Source: an uncultured beta proteobacterium
GTDB lineage: Bacteria; Pseudomonadota; Gammaproteobacteria; Burkholderiales; SG8-39
NCBI GenBank assembly: GCA_903928055.1
Contig: CAIYPG010000071.1
Span: 1-45,458, forward strand
DNA: 45,458 bases
Reading direction: 5' to 3'
Shown: positions 16,582 through 24,844 of the stretch, piece after piece
Position numbering within the stretch: position 1 is the stretch's first letter
Layout: each line of letters begins with the position of its first letter
The notes under the pieces: model-generated
Seen by the model: only the letters and a program-made list of their open reading frames with translations
Database searches by the model: none
Told to the model about the DNA's origin: nothing
Program-made: the position numbers and the translations under genes

Positions 16582-18006
16582 TCATTCACGTACTTCTCTG
16601 GTTACGGGACCGACTTCTGCGGGCTTGGAACCCCATCCGGGCAGGATGCCGCTGAACAGCCCTGCAGGACCGCCTGCGCGGACGATGAGCAACCCGTCGG
16701 GGGCGAACTTGGGGACCATCTCATTGGCACGGCCGGGGTCGATGCCCAGCGGAATGCCATCGGCACCGGCGATGATGTCCTTGCCGGGGCGTACGGAATA
16801 GCGGTTCAGCGCTTCGGTGATCTGCTTCCGGCCCCAGCCGCCGTCGCGGAAGATGGCGTAGTGCTCGGGTGATAGCACGATCACGGCATGGGCTTTCTGC
16901 GCGCGTGGATGACCGATGGTGTTGAGGCCCATGCCGAAGGATCTCGCCAGTTGCTCGGGCGTGCGCGACTTGTCGTCGTGGAAGGTCTCGACGCCGTGGC
17001 CCTGGAACAGGGTTACAGCGGACTGCTCGCGCTTGAATCCCTGGGACACGTGATAGGGCTCCCAGGTCGGATCCGTTTCGTCTTCGGCAAAGCAGAACGT
17101 GATCTTGCCCGGGCTGCCGAGCGCAGCGCGATCGACCTCGCCGGGGCGACCGCCGCCGAAATTGCGCACCAGCAGTTGCAGCGCGCGACCGATCGTGTTG
17201 TTGGCGCGGTTGCCCTGGCCCAGCGCGTTGAAGCCCCAGTTCATGCCCAGCTTTTTTGCAATCGGGCCGTTGACGATGACGATGGGGCCGCCGAAGGAGG
17301 TGGTGGCCAGTATCCCGTGCAGGGAAAAATACGGCACCAGTGCCGTCTCGACCACGGCGAGGACCAGCGGCATGTACTCGGGCTTGCAACCGGCCATGAC
17401 CGCGCTGATCGCGACCTTCTCGACGGTGCACTCGGGCAGGAAGGGCGGGATGCGGCCGATGATTTCGTCGGGCTTGCGCTTTGTGCCGGAGAGCATGCGC
17501 AGGATGCGCACGTCGGTGGGCGGTACCACCGGCAGGCCGTCGCTCCAGCCGCGCTCGAAGCAGGCCTCGATGGGATCGTCCCAATCGCCCAGTTCGATCT
17601 TGCGCGATTTGAGGCCGGACTCGCCGTAGCGCACCTGCAGGTGTTCGGCAGCGCCGGGGGCGACGCTGAGCGAGCCGCAACCCGGCTGGAATTCAGGCAG
17701 TCCCTTGCCGAGATCGGGCTGGCCGGTGATGCGGCGCCACTCGCGCACGTCCCAGCCGTAGGTGCGGTCCACCTCGCGACCCTTTTCCATGCGGATCAGC
17801 GTGGGCACGAACTCGATGTTGTGGCGCCAGGATTGTTCCAGCTCGCGATCGTCGAGCACAGCAGAGACGTTGCGGGGAAATGCAGGATCGTCCTGCGAGA
17901 TGAGGCAGGTATCCGTTCCGGACAACTGCTGCAGCACCGGCTCGATCAGCTCGCAGGTGGGGCAGTCACGCTTGGCGAAAATCACAAAACCTGTTTCTGG
18001 CAGCAT
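16582..18006 (-). CDS. Thioredoxin-fold protein with a large C-terminal domain of unknown function
   Basis: 474 residues. The N-terminal ~100 residues form a thioredoxin-like domain with a CPTC redox motif (Cys15, Cys18; FVIFAKRDCPTCELIEPVLQ) and the cis-proline region FVPTLIRMEKG. The remaining ~350 residues are a separate domain (GWSDGLPVVPPTDVRILRML, FGGPIVIVNGPIAKKLGMNW, GIPLGIDPGRANEMVPKF) that I cannot assign to a characterised enzyme. Start ATG 18006 is preferred over the in-frame TTG at 18012 because GGGAGG lies 8 nt before the ATG and only 2 nt before the TTG. It sits between the CMD-like gene and the selenoprotein, and the 12-nt gap to the latter suggests translational coupling. The product may transfer electrons to or from the selenoprotein (inference). 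Confidence 0.82.
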   Translation of the reverse strand: MLPETGFVIFAKRDCPTCELIEPVLQQLSGTDTCLISQDDPAFPRNVSAVLDDRELEQSWRHNIEFVPTLIRMEKGREVDRTYGWDVREWRRITGQPDLGKGLPEFQPGCGSLSVAPGAAEHLQVRYGESGLKSRKIELGDWDDPIEACFERGWSDGLPVVPPTDVRILRMLSGTKRKPDEIIGRIPPFLPECTVEKVAISAVMAGCKPEYMPLVLAVVETALVPYFSLHGILATTSFGGPIVIVNGPIAKKLGMNWGFNALGQGNRANNTIGRALQLLVRNFGGGRPGEVDRAALGSPGKITFCFAEDETDPTWEPYHVSQGFKREQSAVTLFQGHGVETFHDDKSRTPEQLARSFGMGLNTIGHPRAQKAHAVIVLSPEHYAIFRDGGWGRKQITEALNRYSVRPGKDIIAGADGIPLGIDPGRANEMVPKFAPDGLLIVRAGGPAGLFSGILPGWGSKPAEVGPVTREVRE

Positions 18007-18060
18007 GATCAAAGCCTCCCTTGGATCAAACCATTGTAGCTGCCTGACGGCGGATGGGTT

Positions 18061-18627
18061 TCAACCCACCGGCCGCCACGGCGCGGACGGTCCCTCGGTG
18101 CCCGGTTCGATGTCATTGCGCAGCCCGCGCATCACGCGGCTATGCATATTGTAGGCGCCGATCAGCACCATCAGCTCTACCAACTGCTGCTCGCTGAAAT
18201 GGGCTGCGGCCTCGGCGAACACCGCGTCGGGCACGTCAGCGTCGCGCGTGAGCACATCGGTGCAGGCCAGCGCGGCCTGCTCCCGGGCGCTGAACGCCTG
18301 CGAGGCGCGCCAATCGTAAAGCGCCTCCACTTCTGTGGTGCTCAGGCCGGCCCTGTCCGACAGCCGCGGCACGTGAATGCGGAAAATGTACTCGGTGCGG
18401 TTGAGTATGGCCACCCGGATGATGACGATCTCGCAAATCCGCAGGTCGCCGGAGAACGTGCCGCGCAGGGTGCTGTTGAAGGTCTCCCAGGCATCGGCGA
18501 CGGCCGGGGAGTTGAGCAGCAGGCGATAAACGTTGATCAGCTTGCCGCCGCGGTTGCCCTTGAGCTTTCCGATTAAGGGGGCGAGGTCCGGGTGTTTGTC
18601 ATCGTCGATAAGGGTGACGCGAGCCAT
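18061..18627 (-). CDS. Carboxymuconolactone decarboxylase (CMD/AhpD-like) family protein
   Basis: 188 residues, all-helical CMD fold. The core segment LRICEIVIIRVAILNRTEYI-FRIHVPRLSDRAGL and the later QAALACTDVLTRDADVPDAV and EQQLVELMVLIGAYNM match the family. The AhpD-type CxxC pair is absent (RTEYIFRIH instead), so a peroxidase-reductase role by its own thiols is unlikely; a decarboxylase/hydrolase-like role or a partner role is possible. AAGGAGGAAG precedes ATG 18627. It lies 54 bp ahead of the thioredoxin-domain gene and 83 bp after Bug 6, in the same run. Confidence 0.85.
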   Translation of the reverse strand: MARVTLIDDDKHPDLAPLIGKLKGNRGGKLINVYRLLLNSPAVADAWETFNSTLRGTFSGDLRICEIVIIRVAILNRTEYIFRIHVPRLSDRAGLSTTEVEALYDWRASQAFSAREQAALACTDVLTRDADVPDAVFAEAAAHFSEQQLVELMVLIGAYNMHSRVMRGLRNDIEPGTEGPSAPWRPVG

Positions 18628-18710
18628 GAACCGCTTCCTCCTTGGAGTTGCCCTGTGACCGGTGTTGTTCGATGCGGGTTCATTTTAGTCCCCGCTGCTG
18701 CTTTATTTTG

Positions 18711-19682
18711 TTATTCGAGCTTGATGTTCCCGGTCTTGATCACCCTGGTCCAGCGGTCCACTTCACTGTGCAGGTAGGTGCTGAATTCCTCAGGGCTGGT
18801 GCCCAGTGCCTCGACGCCCTCCTGGGCGAACTTGGCCTTCATCTCGCCGTCCTGCAGCGACTTGAGCATTTCCGCATTGAGTCGCCGGACGATGGCGGGC
18901 GGAGTCTGGGCGGCGGCCAGCACACCGTTCCACGACCCCATCTGGAAGCCCGGCATCACGGTCTCGCTGAGCGTGGGGACGTCCGGCAGCTGGGCCGAGC
19001 GCTTCAGGCTGGCGATGCCCAGCGCCTTGACGCGGCCTTCCTTCACCAGTGGCGGCATGCCACTCTGGCTTTGCATGGCGAACTGTATGCGGCCTCCGAT
19101 CAGGTCCTGCAGCGCAGGCGCCGAGCCCTTGTAGGGCACGTGCAGCGCCGTCAATCCGTTGGTCTGCAGGAACAGCGCCGCCCCCAGGTGCACGATGCTG
19201 CCGGCACCTGCCGAGCCGTAGGCCAGCTTGTCCGGGTTCGCCTTGACGTAGGCAATGAACTCGGCGGCGGTCTTGGCAGGAACCGAAGGATTGACGAACA
19301 GCAACTGCGGCGAGGTGGCGTAAAGGGTGATCGGGGTGAAGTCCTTGAACAGGTCGTAGCTCAGCTTCTCGCCGAACGCGGGGCTGAGCACCTGGCTGGG
19401 CGTGGCAAACAGCAGGTTGTAGCCGTCCGGCCGCGAGCGCGCCACGTACTCTGCAGCGATGCTGGTATTGGCGCCCACCTTGTTCTCCACCAGGGCAGAT
19501 GTGTTCATCTGCACGGCCAGCTTCTGCGCCATGAGGCGCGCCACCACGTCGGTGATGCCGCCGGGCGCAAACCCGACCACGACTCTGATGGGCGACGACG
19601 GATAGCTGTCCTGCGCCACCACCGGCCCGGCGCAGATGAGTGCTGCCACTGCAACGGCAATCCTGGTTGCTGTCCTGAACAT
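18711..19682 (-). CDS. Bug/TctC family binding protein (Bug 6)
   Basis: 323 residues with a classical signal peptide (RTATRIAVAVAALICAGPVV, cleavage AQ-DSYPSSPIRVVVGF). The ligand loop is fully conserved (FAPGGITDVVARLMAQKLAV). Further segments are ENKVGANTSIAAEYVARSRP, LHVPYKGSAPALQDLIGG, LPDVPTLSETVMPGFQMGSW and VDRWTRVIKTGNIKLE. Start ATG 19682 directly after AAGGAGGAGCA. It begins 38 bp after the ThDP-enzyme stop, which implies co-transcription, so its ligand is probably a substrate related to that enzyme (inference). Confidence 0.92.
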   Translation of the reverse strand: MFRTATRIAVAVAALICAGPVVAQDSYPSSPIRVVVGFAPGGITDVVARLMAQKLAVQMNTSALVENKVGANTSIAAEYVARSRPDGYNLLFATPSQVLSPAFGEKLSYDLFKDFTPITLYATSPQLLFVNPSVPAKTAAEFIAYVKANPDKLAYGSAGAGSIVHLGAALFLQTNGLTALHVPYKGSAPALQDLIGGRIQFAMQSQSGMPPLVKEGRVKALGIASLKRSAQLPDVPTLSETVMPGFQMGSWNGVLAAAQTPPAIVRRLNAEMLKSLQDGEMKAKFAQEGVEALGTSPEEFSTYLHSEVDRWTRVIKTGNIKLE

Positions 19683-19720
19683 TGCTCCTCCTTGGTGTGG
19701 TTTGAGTTCTTGCTCCCGCG

Positions 19721-21340
19721 TCAGCCGCGCTGGGCGGCCAGCAGGGTCTGGTATTGCTCCAGATATTGCGAGGCATTCACGATTTTCGCCGCGACGATGG
19801 TGGTGCGGCCGGATTTTGCAGCGACACCCAGCGCGTCGCCCAGGGCGTTCTCGCTGTCCACCTTGATGCAGTCGGCGCCGAAGGCCCGGGCCAGATGCTC
19901 CCAGTGGATCCCGCCAAGGTCGGTGCCGTAGCGCAGCGCGCCCTTGAGTTCCTGCTTGAGGCCCATGACGCCGAGGCCGCCGTTGTCCAGCACCAGAATC
20001 GTGATGGGCAGGTTTTCCTTGACGCAGGTGTGCAGCTCGGCGATGGCCATGAGGAAACTGCCGTCGCCGATGAAAGCCACCACCGGCCGCTGGGGATGGG
20101 CGATGCGGGCCGCCATGGCGGCCGGCACGGCAAAGCCCATGGAGGCGATGCCGTTGGAAACCAGATAGTCGCGCGGCGCATAGACGGGCCACTTGGGCAC
20201 GCTGAACAGCCTGCCGGCACCGACATCGCAGGTGGCGATGGTGTCGCGCGGCAGCACACTGCGGGCGATGTCCATGAGGCGCTGCGGCGTCAGGCCCTTG
20301 CCCGGCGATTCGAGCGCAGCATCCAGTTCCTGCCGGAATGCCCGCGCGGGCTTTTCGCCCCACGCGCCTTCCGGGGCGCTGTGGCACAGGGCAGTCAGCA
20401 GGCCCTTCAGGTCGCTGCAAACTTCCACGGTGGCAGGCACGATGGCGTCGAGGTTGCGCACCCCGGACAGAGCCAGCACCGGAACGGTGTACGGCCAGGG
20501 CAGCGGCTGCAGTTCCACTGCGTCCAGGCCTACCGTGATGATGAGGTCGGCCTGGCTGATGAGCTTGCGTTCCATCTGCCCGCCGAAAATGCAGCCTGCA
20601 CTCAAGGCGTGGTCTTCCGGGATGACGCCTTTGCATTTGGTGGTGGTGAACACCGGTGCGCCCAGCTTCTCGGCGAATGCCACAAGTTCCGCACTGGCCT
20701 TGCTCCACAAGGTTCCCAGCCCGACCAGCAGCACCGGACGCTTCGCCGCCTTGAGCAGTCGCAGGGGCGCGGCAAGGCTGATCGCATCGGGGCTGATGAG
20801 TGCCGTTTCCGGCAGCAGCGGGGCGCTGCCCATGCCACCCACGGCTTCCTTCATGCGTTCGTCAGCGGGAATGTCCAGTTGCACCGGCCCGGGCGCATGT
20901 GCCGTTGCCGTGAGGATGGCGCGGCGTGCCTGGCGATGGACGGCCTCGGCATTCACCGATGAATTCCACTTGGTGATGGGAGCGTAGAGCGCGAGCTGGT
21001 CCAGCCGCTGGCGAAGCCCGGTGGCATAGGCGGGTCCGGCGCACTGGTCGGTGATGGCGATCAGCGGGCATCGATCCATCCAGGCGTGGGTGACGCCCAG
21101 CACCATGTTGGCGGCGCCCGGCGCGCGCGTGGACAGGCAGACACCGGGGCTGCCCGTGATCTCACCCCAGGTGGCGGCCAGCATGGCGCCCGCGCTTTCC
21201 TGCTTCATGAGTATGAAGCGCATGCCGCGCTGCCGCGCGGCCTCGATCATCTCCAGCGATTCCTCGCCCGGGATGCCGACGATGAAGGGCGTGCCGGCCT
21301 GCTCGAAGGATTCAACCAGTACTTCAACGACGCTGGACAT
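19721..21340 (-). CDS. Thiamine-diphosphate-dependent enzyme (acetolactate synthase / IlvB-like)
   Basis: 539 residues with the three domains of the pyruvate-oxidase/acetolactate-synthase superfamily. The N-terminal Pyr domain carries the cofactor-activating glutamate (MKQESAGAM, Glu48). The central domain (LLKAAKRPVLLVGLGTLWSK) follows, then the PP domain with the ThDP/Mg motif GDGS at 425 and its Asn453 (VLDNGG). It should decarboxylate or ligate a 2-oxo acid. Synthase, decarboxylase or oxidase cannot be distinguished, and the divergent central domain argues against housekeeping acetolactate synthase. It is the first gene of the run ending in the selenoprotein. A perfect FNR/ANR box lies about 95 bp upstream. 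The ribosome binding site is weak. Confidence 0.85.
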   Translation of the reverse strand: MSSVVEVLVESFEQAGTPFIVGIPGEESLEMIEAARQRGMRFILMKQESAGAMLAATWGEITGSPGVCLSTRAPGAANMVLGVTHAWMDRCPLIAITDQCAGPAYATGLRQRLDQLALYAPITKWNSSVNAEAVHRQARRAILTATAHAPGPVQLDIPADERMKEAVGGMGSAPLLPETALISPDAISLAAPLRLLKAAKRPVLLVGLGTLWSKASAELVAFAEKLGAPVFTTTKCKGVIPEDHALSAGCIFGGQMERKLISQADLIITVGLDAVELQPLPWPYTVPVLALSGVRNLDAIVPATVEVCSDLKGLLTALCHSAPEGAWGEKPARAFRQELDAALESPGKGLTPQRLMDIARSVLPRDTIATCDVGAGRLFSVPKWPVYAPRDYLVSNGIASMGFAVPAAMAARIAHPQRPVVAFIGDGSFLMAIAELHTCVKENLPITILVLDNGGLGVMGLKQELKGALRYGTDLGGIHWEHLARAFGADCIKVDSENALGDALGVAAKSGRTTIVAAKIVNASQYLEQYQTLLAAQRG

Positions 21341-21428
21341 GAGGCCTGATGCTCCCGGATCGGGCTGAAGGGGAAAACGATTATGATCTTTTCTGCAAGT
21401 AGAGCTATTCTTTGAATGTCAATTCGGA

Positions 21429-21442
21429 TTGATTGATATCAA
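21429..21442. promoter_or_regulatory. FNR/ANR-type box upstream of the ThDP-enzyme operon
   Basis: TTGATTGATATCAA is a perfect match to the consensus TTGAT-N4-ATCAA for the oxygen-sensing regulators Fnr/Anr. It also sits in a 14-bp perfect palindrome, gattgatatcaatc (21431-21444). Its centre lies about 95 bp before the ATG at 21340, so an activator site at -41.5 would put the transcription start near 21394. The matching -10 is weak. Confidence 0.55.
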
Positions 21443-21476
21443 TCTATTTTTCTCGTCCGGTGACCGGAGTGCTGCA

Positions 21477-21499
21477 CGGCCCCCGTATCACGGGGGCCG
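21477..21499 (-). terminator. Hairpin downstream of Bug 7
   Basis: CGGCCCCCGT (21477-21486) and ACGGGGGCCG (21490-21499) form a perfect 10-bp stem with a 3-nt loop, 13 bp after the Bug 7 stop. There is no T run, but the stem is very stable. It separates Bug 7 from the ThDP operon. Confidence 0.65.
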
Positions 21500-21512
21500 C
21501 AATGAAGTGAGT

Positions 21513-22517
21513 CTATTCCGGTTTCATGCCGGCGGCCTTGACCACCGGCGTCCAGCGCTTGAGGTCGTTGACCATGACCTTGGCAAACTCCTCGGGGGTG
21601 CTGCTGAAGGCATCGATGCCCAGCTTGGCCAGCACTTCCTTCATTTCCTTGTCGTTCACCACCGCGGCAATGTTCGTGTTCAGCTTCAGCACCACGTCGC
21701 GCTGCATCTTTGCCGGGCCCGCGAATCCGTACCACAGCCCGGCGTCGTAGTCCTTGATGCCCTGCTCGGCGATGGTGGGGATGTCGGGTGCAGCCTGCGA
21801 GCGCTTTTCGCTCGTCATGCCGATGGCGATCATCTTGCCGGCCTTCACGTGCGGCAGCAGCGTCGAGGGCGGCGAGAAGCTCATCATGACTTCATGGGTG
21901 AGCAGCGCCTGGGCGGCCGGCGCCGCGCCCTTGTAGGCCACGTGCTGCAACTGGATGCCGGTGACCTGGCCGAGCAGCGCGCCTGCCAGGTGCCCCGCAG
22001 AGCCCGAGCCGGAGGTGCTGAAGGTGAGTTCATTGGCCGGCCGGGTCTTCGCGTAGGCGATGAGTTCCTTCAGGTTCTTGAAGGGAGCCGCGTCGTGCGT
22101 CACCAGCAGCAGCGGTGCCGCGCCCACCATGGTGATGGGCGTGAAGTCCTTGATCACGTCATAGGGCATGCTGTCGTAGATGGCCGGGTTGTACACGTGC
22201 TGTGTCGGCAGCAGGATGATGGTGTAGCCGTCCGGCGGCAATTTCGCCACGTAATCTGCACCGACGATGGTATTGGCGCCGGGCTTGTTCTCGACAATGA
22301 CCGACTGGCCGAGTTTCGGGGTCAGTTTCGCCGCGATCGCGCGGCACATCACGTCATTGCCGCCGCCGGGTGCGTAAGGCGAAATGATGCGCACCGTCTT
22401 GGTGGGAAAGTTCTGCGCAAGGGCGCTGCCGGCTGCAAGGCAAAGGGCCGTTGCACAAAGCAGGCTGGCGCCCGGCAGGCCGGCGGGGCGGGTGTTCCTG
22501 GGGATACGGATGGACAT
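21513..22517 (-). CDS. Bug/TctC family binding protein (Bug 7)
   Basis: 334 residues. The signal sequence is longer than in its neighbours (IPRNTRPAGLPGASLLCATA, then a hydrophobic core, cleavage after ALA before QNFPTKTVRIISP). The ligand loop is YAPGGGNDVMCRAIAAKLTP. Other family segments are ENKPGANTIVGADYVAKLPP, LQHVAYKGAAPAAQALLTH, APDIPTIAEQGIKDYDAGLW and RWTPVVKAAGMKPE. ATG 22517 is preceded by AAGGAGAG. It is monocistronic by appearance: divergent from the 22839 gene and closed by a hairpin. Confidence 0.92.
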   Translation of the reverse strand: MSIRIPRNTRPAGLPGASLLCATALCLAAGSALAQNFPTKTVRIISPYAPGGGNDVMCRAIAAKLTPKLGQSVIVENKPGANTIVGADYVAKLPPDGYTIILLPTQHVYNPAIYDSMPYDVIKDFTPITMVGAAPLLLVTHDAAPFKNLKELIAYAKTRPANELTFSTSGSGSAGHLAGALLGQVTGIQLQHVAYKGAAPAAQALLTHEVMMSFSPPSTLLPHVKAGKMIAIGMTSEKRSQAAPDIPTIAEQGIKDYDAGLWYGFAGPAKMQRDVVLKLNTNIAAVVNDKEMKEVLAKLGIDAFSSTPEEFAKVMVNDLKRWTPVVKAAGMKPE

Positions 22518-22838
22518 CAGTTCTCTCCTTGTAATCGAAATTCGTGTTCGGGCAATGCCTGCCGCAGGTGCCTGCGCGGTATCGCCGGCAGTGCTGCGGT
22601 CTTGTTTTTCAGATGGCCCTATCGTAGCGCATCGTAGCGCAGTCCGGCACCGCCCATCAGGGGAATTTTTGCGCGCCATTCTGCAATCCACCCGCCAGGC
22701 GGCATGGCACATTCGATGGGATATAGTTGGGCATCCGGCGGTCGTTTTTGCGGGTCTGCATCGGCGCACCGCAGCCGAATAAAAATTCCATATTGTGAAT
22801 ACCGTCGCGAATATGGCGACACGCAAAGGAGAGATGCA
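22518..22838. other. 321-bp divergent intergenic region with an inverted repeat
   Basis: It separates Bug 7 (minus) from the 22839 gene (plus). CCATATT (22788-22794) and AATATGG (22810-22816) form 7-bp inverted arms with a 15-bp spacer, 23-51 bp before ATG 22839. This is a candidate operator. No gene is seen in the gap; a short direct repeat atcgtagcgc occurs at about 22621-22640. Confidence 0.4.
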
Positions 22839-23444
22839 ATGAGTACAGAGGCGATGATCCTGCTGAAGTGCCCGACCTGCCCGGCGCAACTGCCGCCGGA
22901 TGCGGTCAGGCAGATGGCGACAGCTTTCGGTGCCGCGCGTGCGCGGACCTGCGAGGCACTGGATGGGACTGAGACTTATATCTACCTGGAAATCGACAAG
23001 GCGCAGCAGCAGCCGGCATTTGCTGCGGCGGTGGGGGACAAGACTCGCGAATTGTTCGGCAGCAGCGGCGTGAAGGCTGTGGCGATGACGCGTGTGGCGG
23101 AAAAGGCCGGTGCATCGGCGGGACAGGTGGCGCCTTTTTTCTATACCGTGGAGATCACCGCCAGCGCGGAGCGCATGCCGGAAGTTTCGGGATGGTATGA
23201 CGGCGAGCACATGCCCGACCTGGCCTCAGTGCCCGGCACGGTTCGGGCGCGGCGCTTCCTCAGCCATGGCGCGGAACAGACCTCGTATGCCTGCTACGAC
23301 ATCACCACTTCGACGATACGCGAGACGCCGGAGTGGCAGTCCAAGCTGGGCACGCCCTGGAGCAACCGCGTGCGGCCGCACTTCCTCAACCTGAAGCGCA
23401 ACATGTTCCGCGCGCTGCCGGTCACGGAGTTCACCAACGCCTGA
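22839..23444 (+). CDS. Hypothetical protein, probable dimeric alpha/beta-barrel (EthD-like) fold
   Basis: 201 residues from ATG 22839, which has AAGGAGAG 5 nt upstream; the open frame extends further up but has no site there. The C-terminal half reads YTVEITASAERMPEVSGWYD-GEHMPDLASVPGTVRARRF, the pattern of ferredoxin-like dimeric barrels such as EthD and related small enzymes (WYDxEHxPDLxxVPG). The N-terminal half (ILLKCPTCPAQLPPDAVRQM) may be a second, degenerate repeat. No signal peptide. It is 91 bp ahead of the CoA-transferase on the same strand, so an accessory role in the same pathway is likely. No function is established. Confidence 0.65.
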   Translation: MSTEAMILLKCPTCPAQLPPDAVRQMATAFGAARARTCEALDGTETYIYLEIDKAQQQPAFAAAVGDKTRELFGSSGVKAVAMTRVAEKAGASAGQVAPFFYTVEITASAERMPEVSGWYDGEHMPDLASVPGTVRARRFLSHGAEQTSYACYDITTSTIRETPEWQSKLGTPWSNRVRPHFLNLKRNMFRALPVTEFTNA

Positions 23445-23535
23445 ACAGGCTTGTGCTCCATCAGAGGCGCGACTGTTCGGGCACGCGAGGTGCAGGGCAC
23501 ATCGCGTTCAATCAGAATTGACATAGAGGCGGGAC

Positions 23536-24744
23536 ATGCAGGCACTGGCCGGGATGCGCATCATCGACGTGACACGGGTCGTTGCCGGCCCGTATTGCAC
23601 CTTTCAACTGGCGCTGCACGGTGCCGACTGCATCAAGATCGAGGAGCCGGGGCGGGGTGATCCGGTGCGCTGGAGCGGCGCGGGCAGCACCACCGAGTTC
23701 CGCAAGCGCGGCATGGCGACGAATTTCCTGCCGCAGAACGCCAACAAGCGTTCCATCACCCTTGACCTGCGCAAACCCGAAGGCAAGGCGGTCTTCCTTG
23801 ACCTGGTGCGCGGTGCCGACGTGGTGGTGGAGAATTTCCGCGCCGGAGTCATGGACGGCCTGGGGCTGGGTTATGCGGACCTGAAGAAAATCAATCCGAA
23901 GCTGGTGTTCTGCTCCATGACCGGCTACGGGCAGCTGCCGCCGAAGCGCCACCACACGGCCTATGACGGCTCGATACAGGCGGCTGGCGGCATGATGAGC
24001 GTCACCGGCACGAAGGAAACGGGCCCGCTCAAGGTGGGGCCGGTGATCATCGATTACGCCACCGGCATGGCGGCGGCCTTTGCCATCGGCATGGCACTGC
24101 TGCAGCGCGAACGCAGCGGCGATGGACAGTACATCGACGTGTCCATGCTCGACACGTCGCTGACCATGATGAGCGCGAACGTGGTGGACTACCTGTGTAC
24201 CGGCAATGTGCCCGCGGCACACGGCAATGCGCCGGCCAGCCGCAGTCCGTCCTCGGGCATCTACGACACGCTGGAGGGCAGGCTGTCGATCAATGCCACC
24301 GAGGACCACCAGGCGCGGCGGCTGTGCCGTGCGCTCGGCCTCGGTCACCTGCTCGAGGATCCGCGCTTTGCCGAACTGGAAGAGCGGCGCAAGCACGGCC
24401 CGGAACTGGCTGCGGAGTTTGCCCGCGTCCTGATGACGCGCACGGCGGTCGATTGGGAGCAGCGGCTGAATGATGCCGGCGTGCCGGTGGGCTGCATCCG
24501 CAACATTGCCGAGGTCATGGCCCATCCGCAGGTGACCGGGCGCGGCCTGGTGCACCGCTTCAAGGACGTCGAGGCCGCAGGAGGCGATGTACCGATCCTG
24601 ATGGCGCCGTTTCGTTTCGAACACGACGGGCCGAAGGCGGTTACGCCGCCGCCCACGGTGGGTCAGCATACCGAGGACATCCTCAAGGGCCTGGGTTATG
24701 ACGATGCGAAGATCGGCGGGCTGCGCAAGGCCGGGGCGATCTAA
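23536..24744 (+). CDS. CaiB/BaiF family (class III) CoA-transferase
   Basis: 402 residues, the usual length. N-terminal GMRIIDVTRVVAGPYCTFQL and ADCIKIEEPGRGDPVR form the CoA-binding part. NKRSITLDLRKPEGKAVFLD, VVENFRAGVMDGLGLGY and YDGSIQAAGGMMSVTG are typical. The expected catalytic aspartate is Asp173 in VGPVIIDYATGMAAA. The C-terminal region has VPVGCIRNIAEVMAHPQV and the terminal domain of the family. The enzyme moves CoA from a donor acyl-CoA to a free organic acid; the acid is unknown. With Bug receptors on both sides, activation of an imported carboxylic acid is a reasonable inference. Confidence 0.93.
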   Translation: MQALAGMRIIDVTRVVAGPYCTFQLALHGADCIKIEEPGRGDPVRWSGAGSTTEFRKRGMATNFLPQNANKRSITLDLRKPEGKAVFLDLVRGADVVVENFRAGVMDGLGLGYADLKKINPKLVFCSMTGYGQLPPKRHHTAYDGSIQAAGGMMSVTGTKETGPLKVGPVIIDYATGMAAAFAIGMALLQRERSGDGQYIDVSMLDTSLTMMSANVVDYLCTGNVPAAHGNAPASRSPSSGIYDTLEGRLSINATEDHQARRLCRALGLGHLLEDPRFAELEERRKHGPELAAEFARVLMTRTAVDWEQRLNDAGVPVGCIRNIAEVMAHPQVTGRGLVHRFKDVEAAGGDVPILMAPFRFEHDGPKAVTPPPTVGQHTEDILKGLGYDDAKIGGLRKAGAI

Positions 24745-24844
24745 CGGCAAACGCATGATGGGAATAAGAGGGCACCGGCCGGCGTTTGCGAGCCATGCGC
24801 GCCGGATTCGCCGGCTGCGCAAATGGCGGTCCAAAGGAGGTTTC

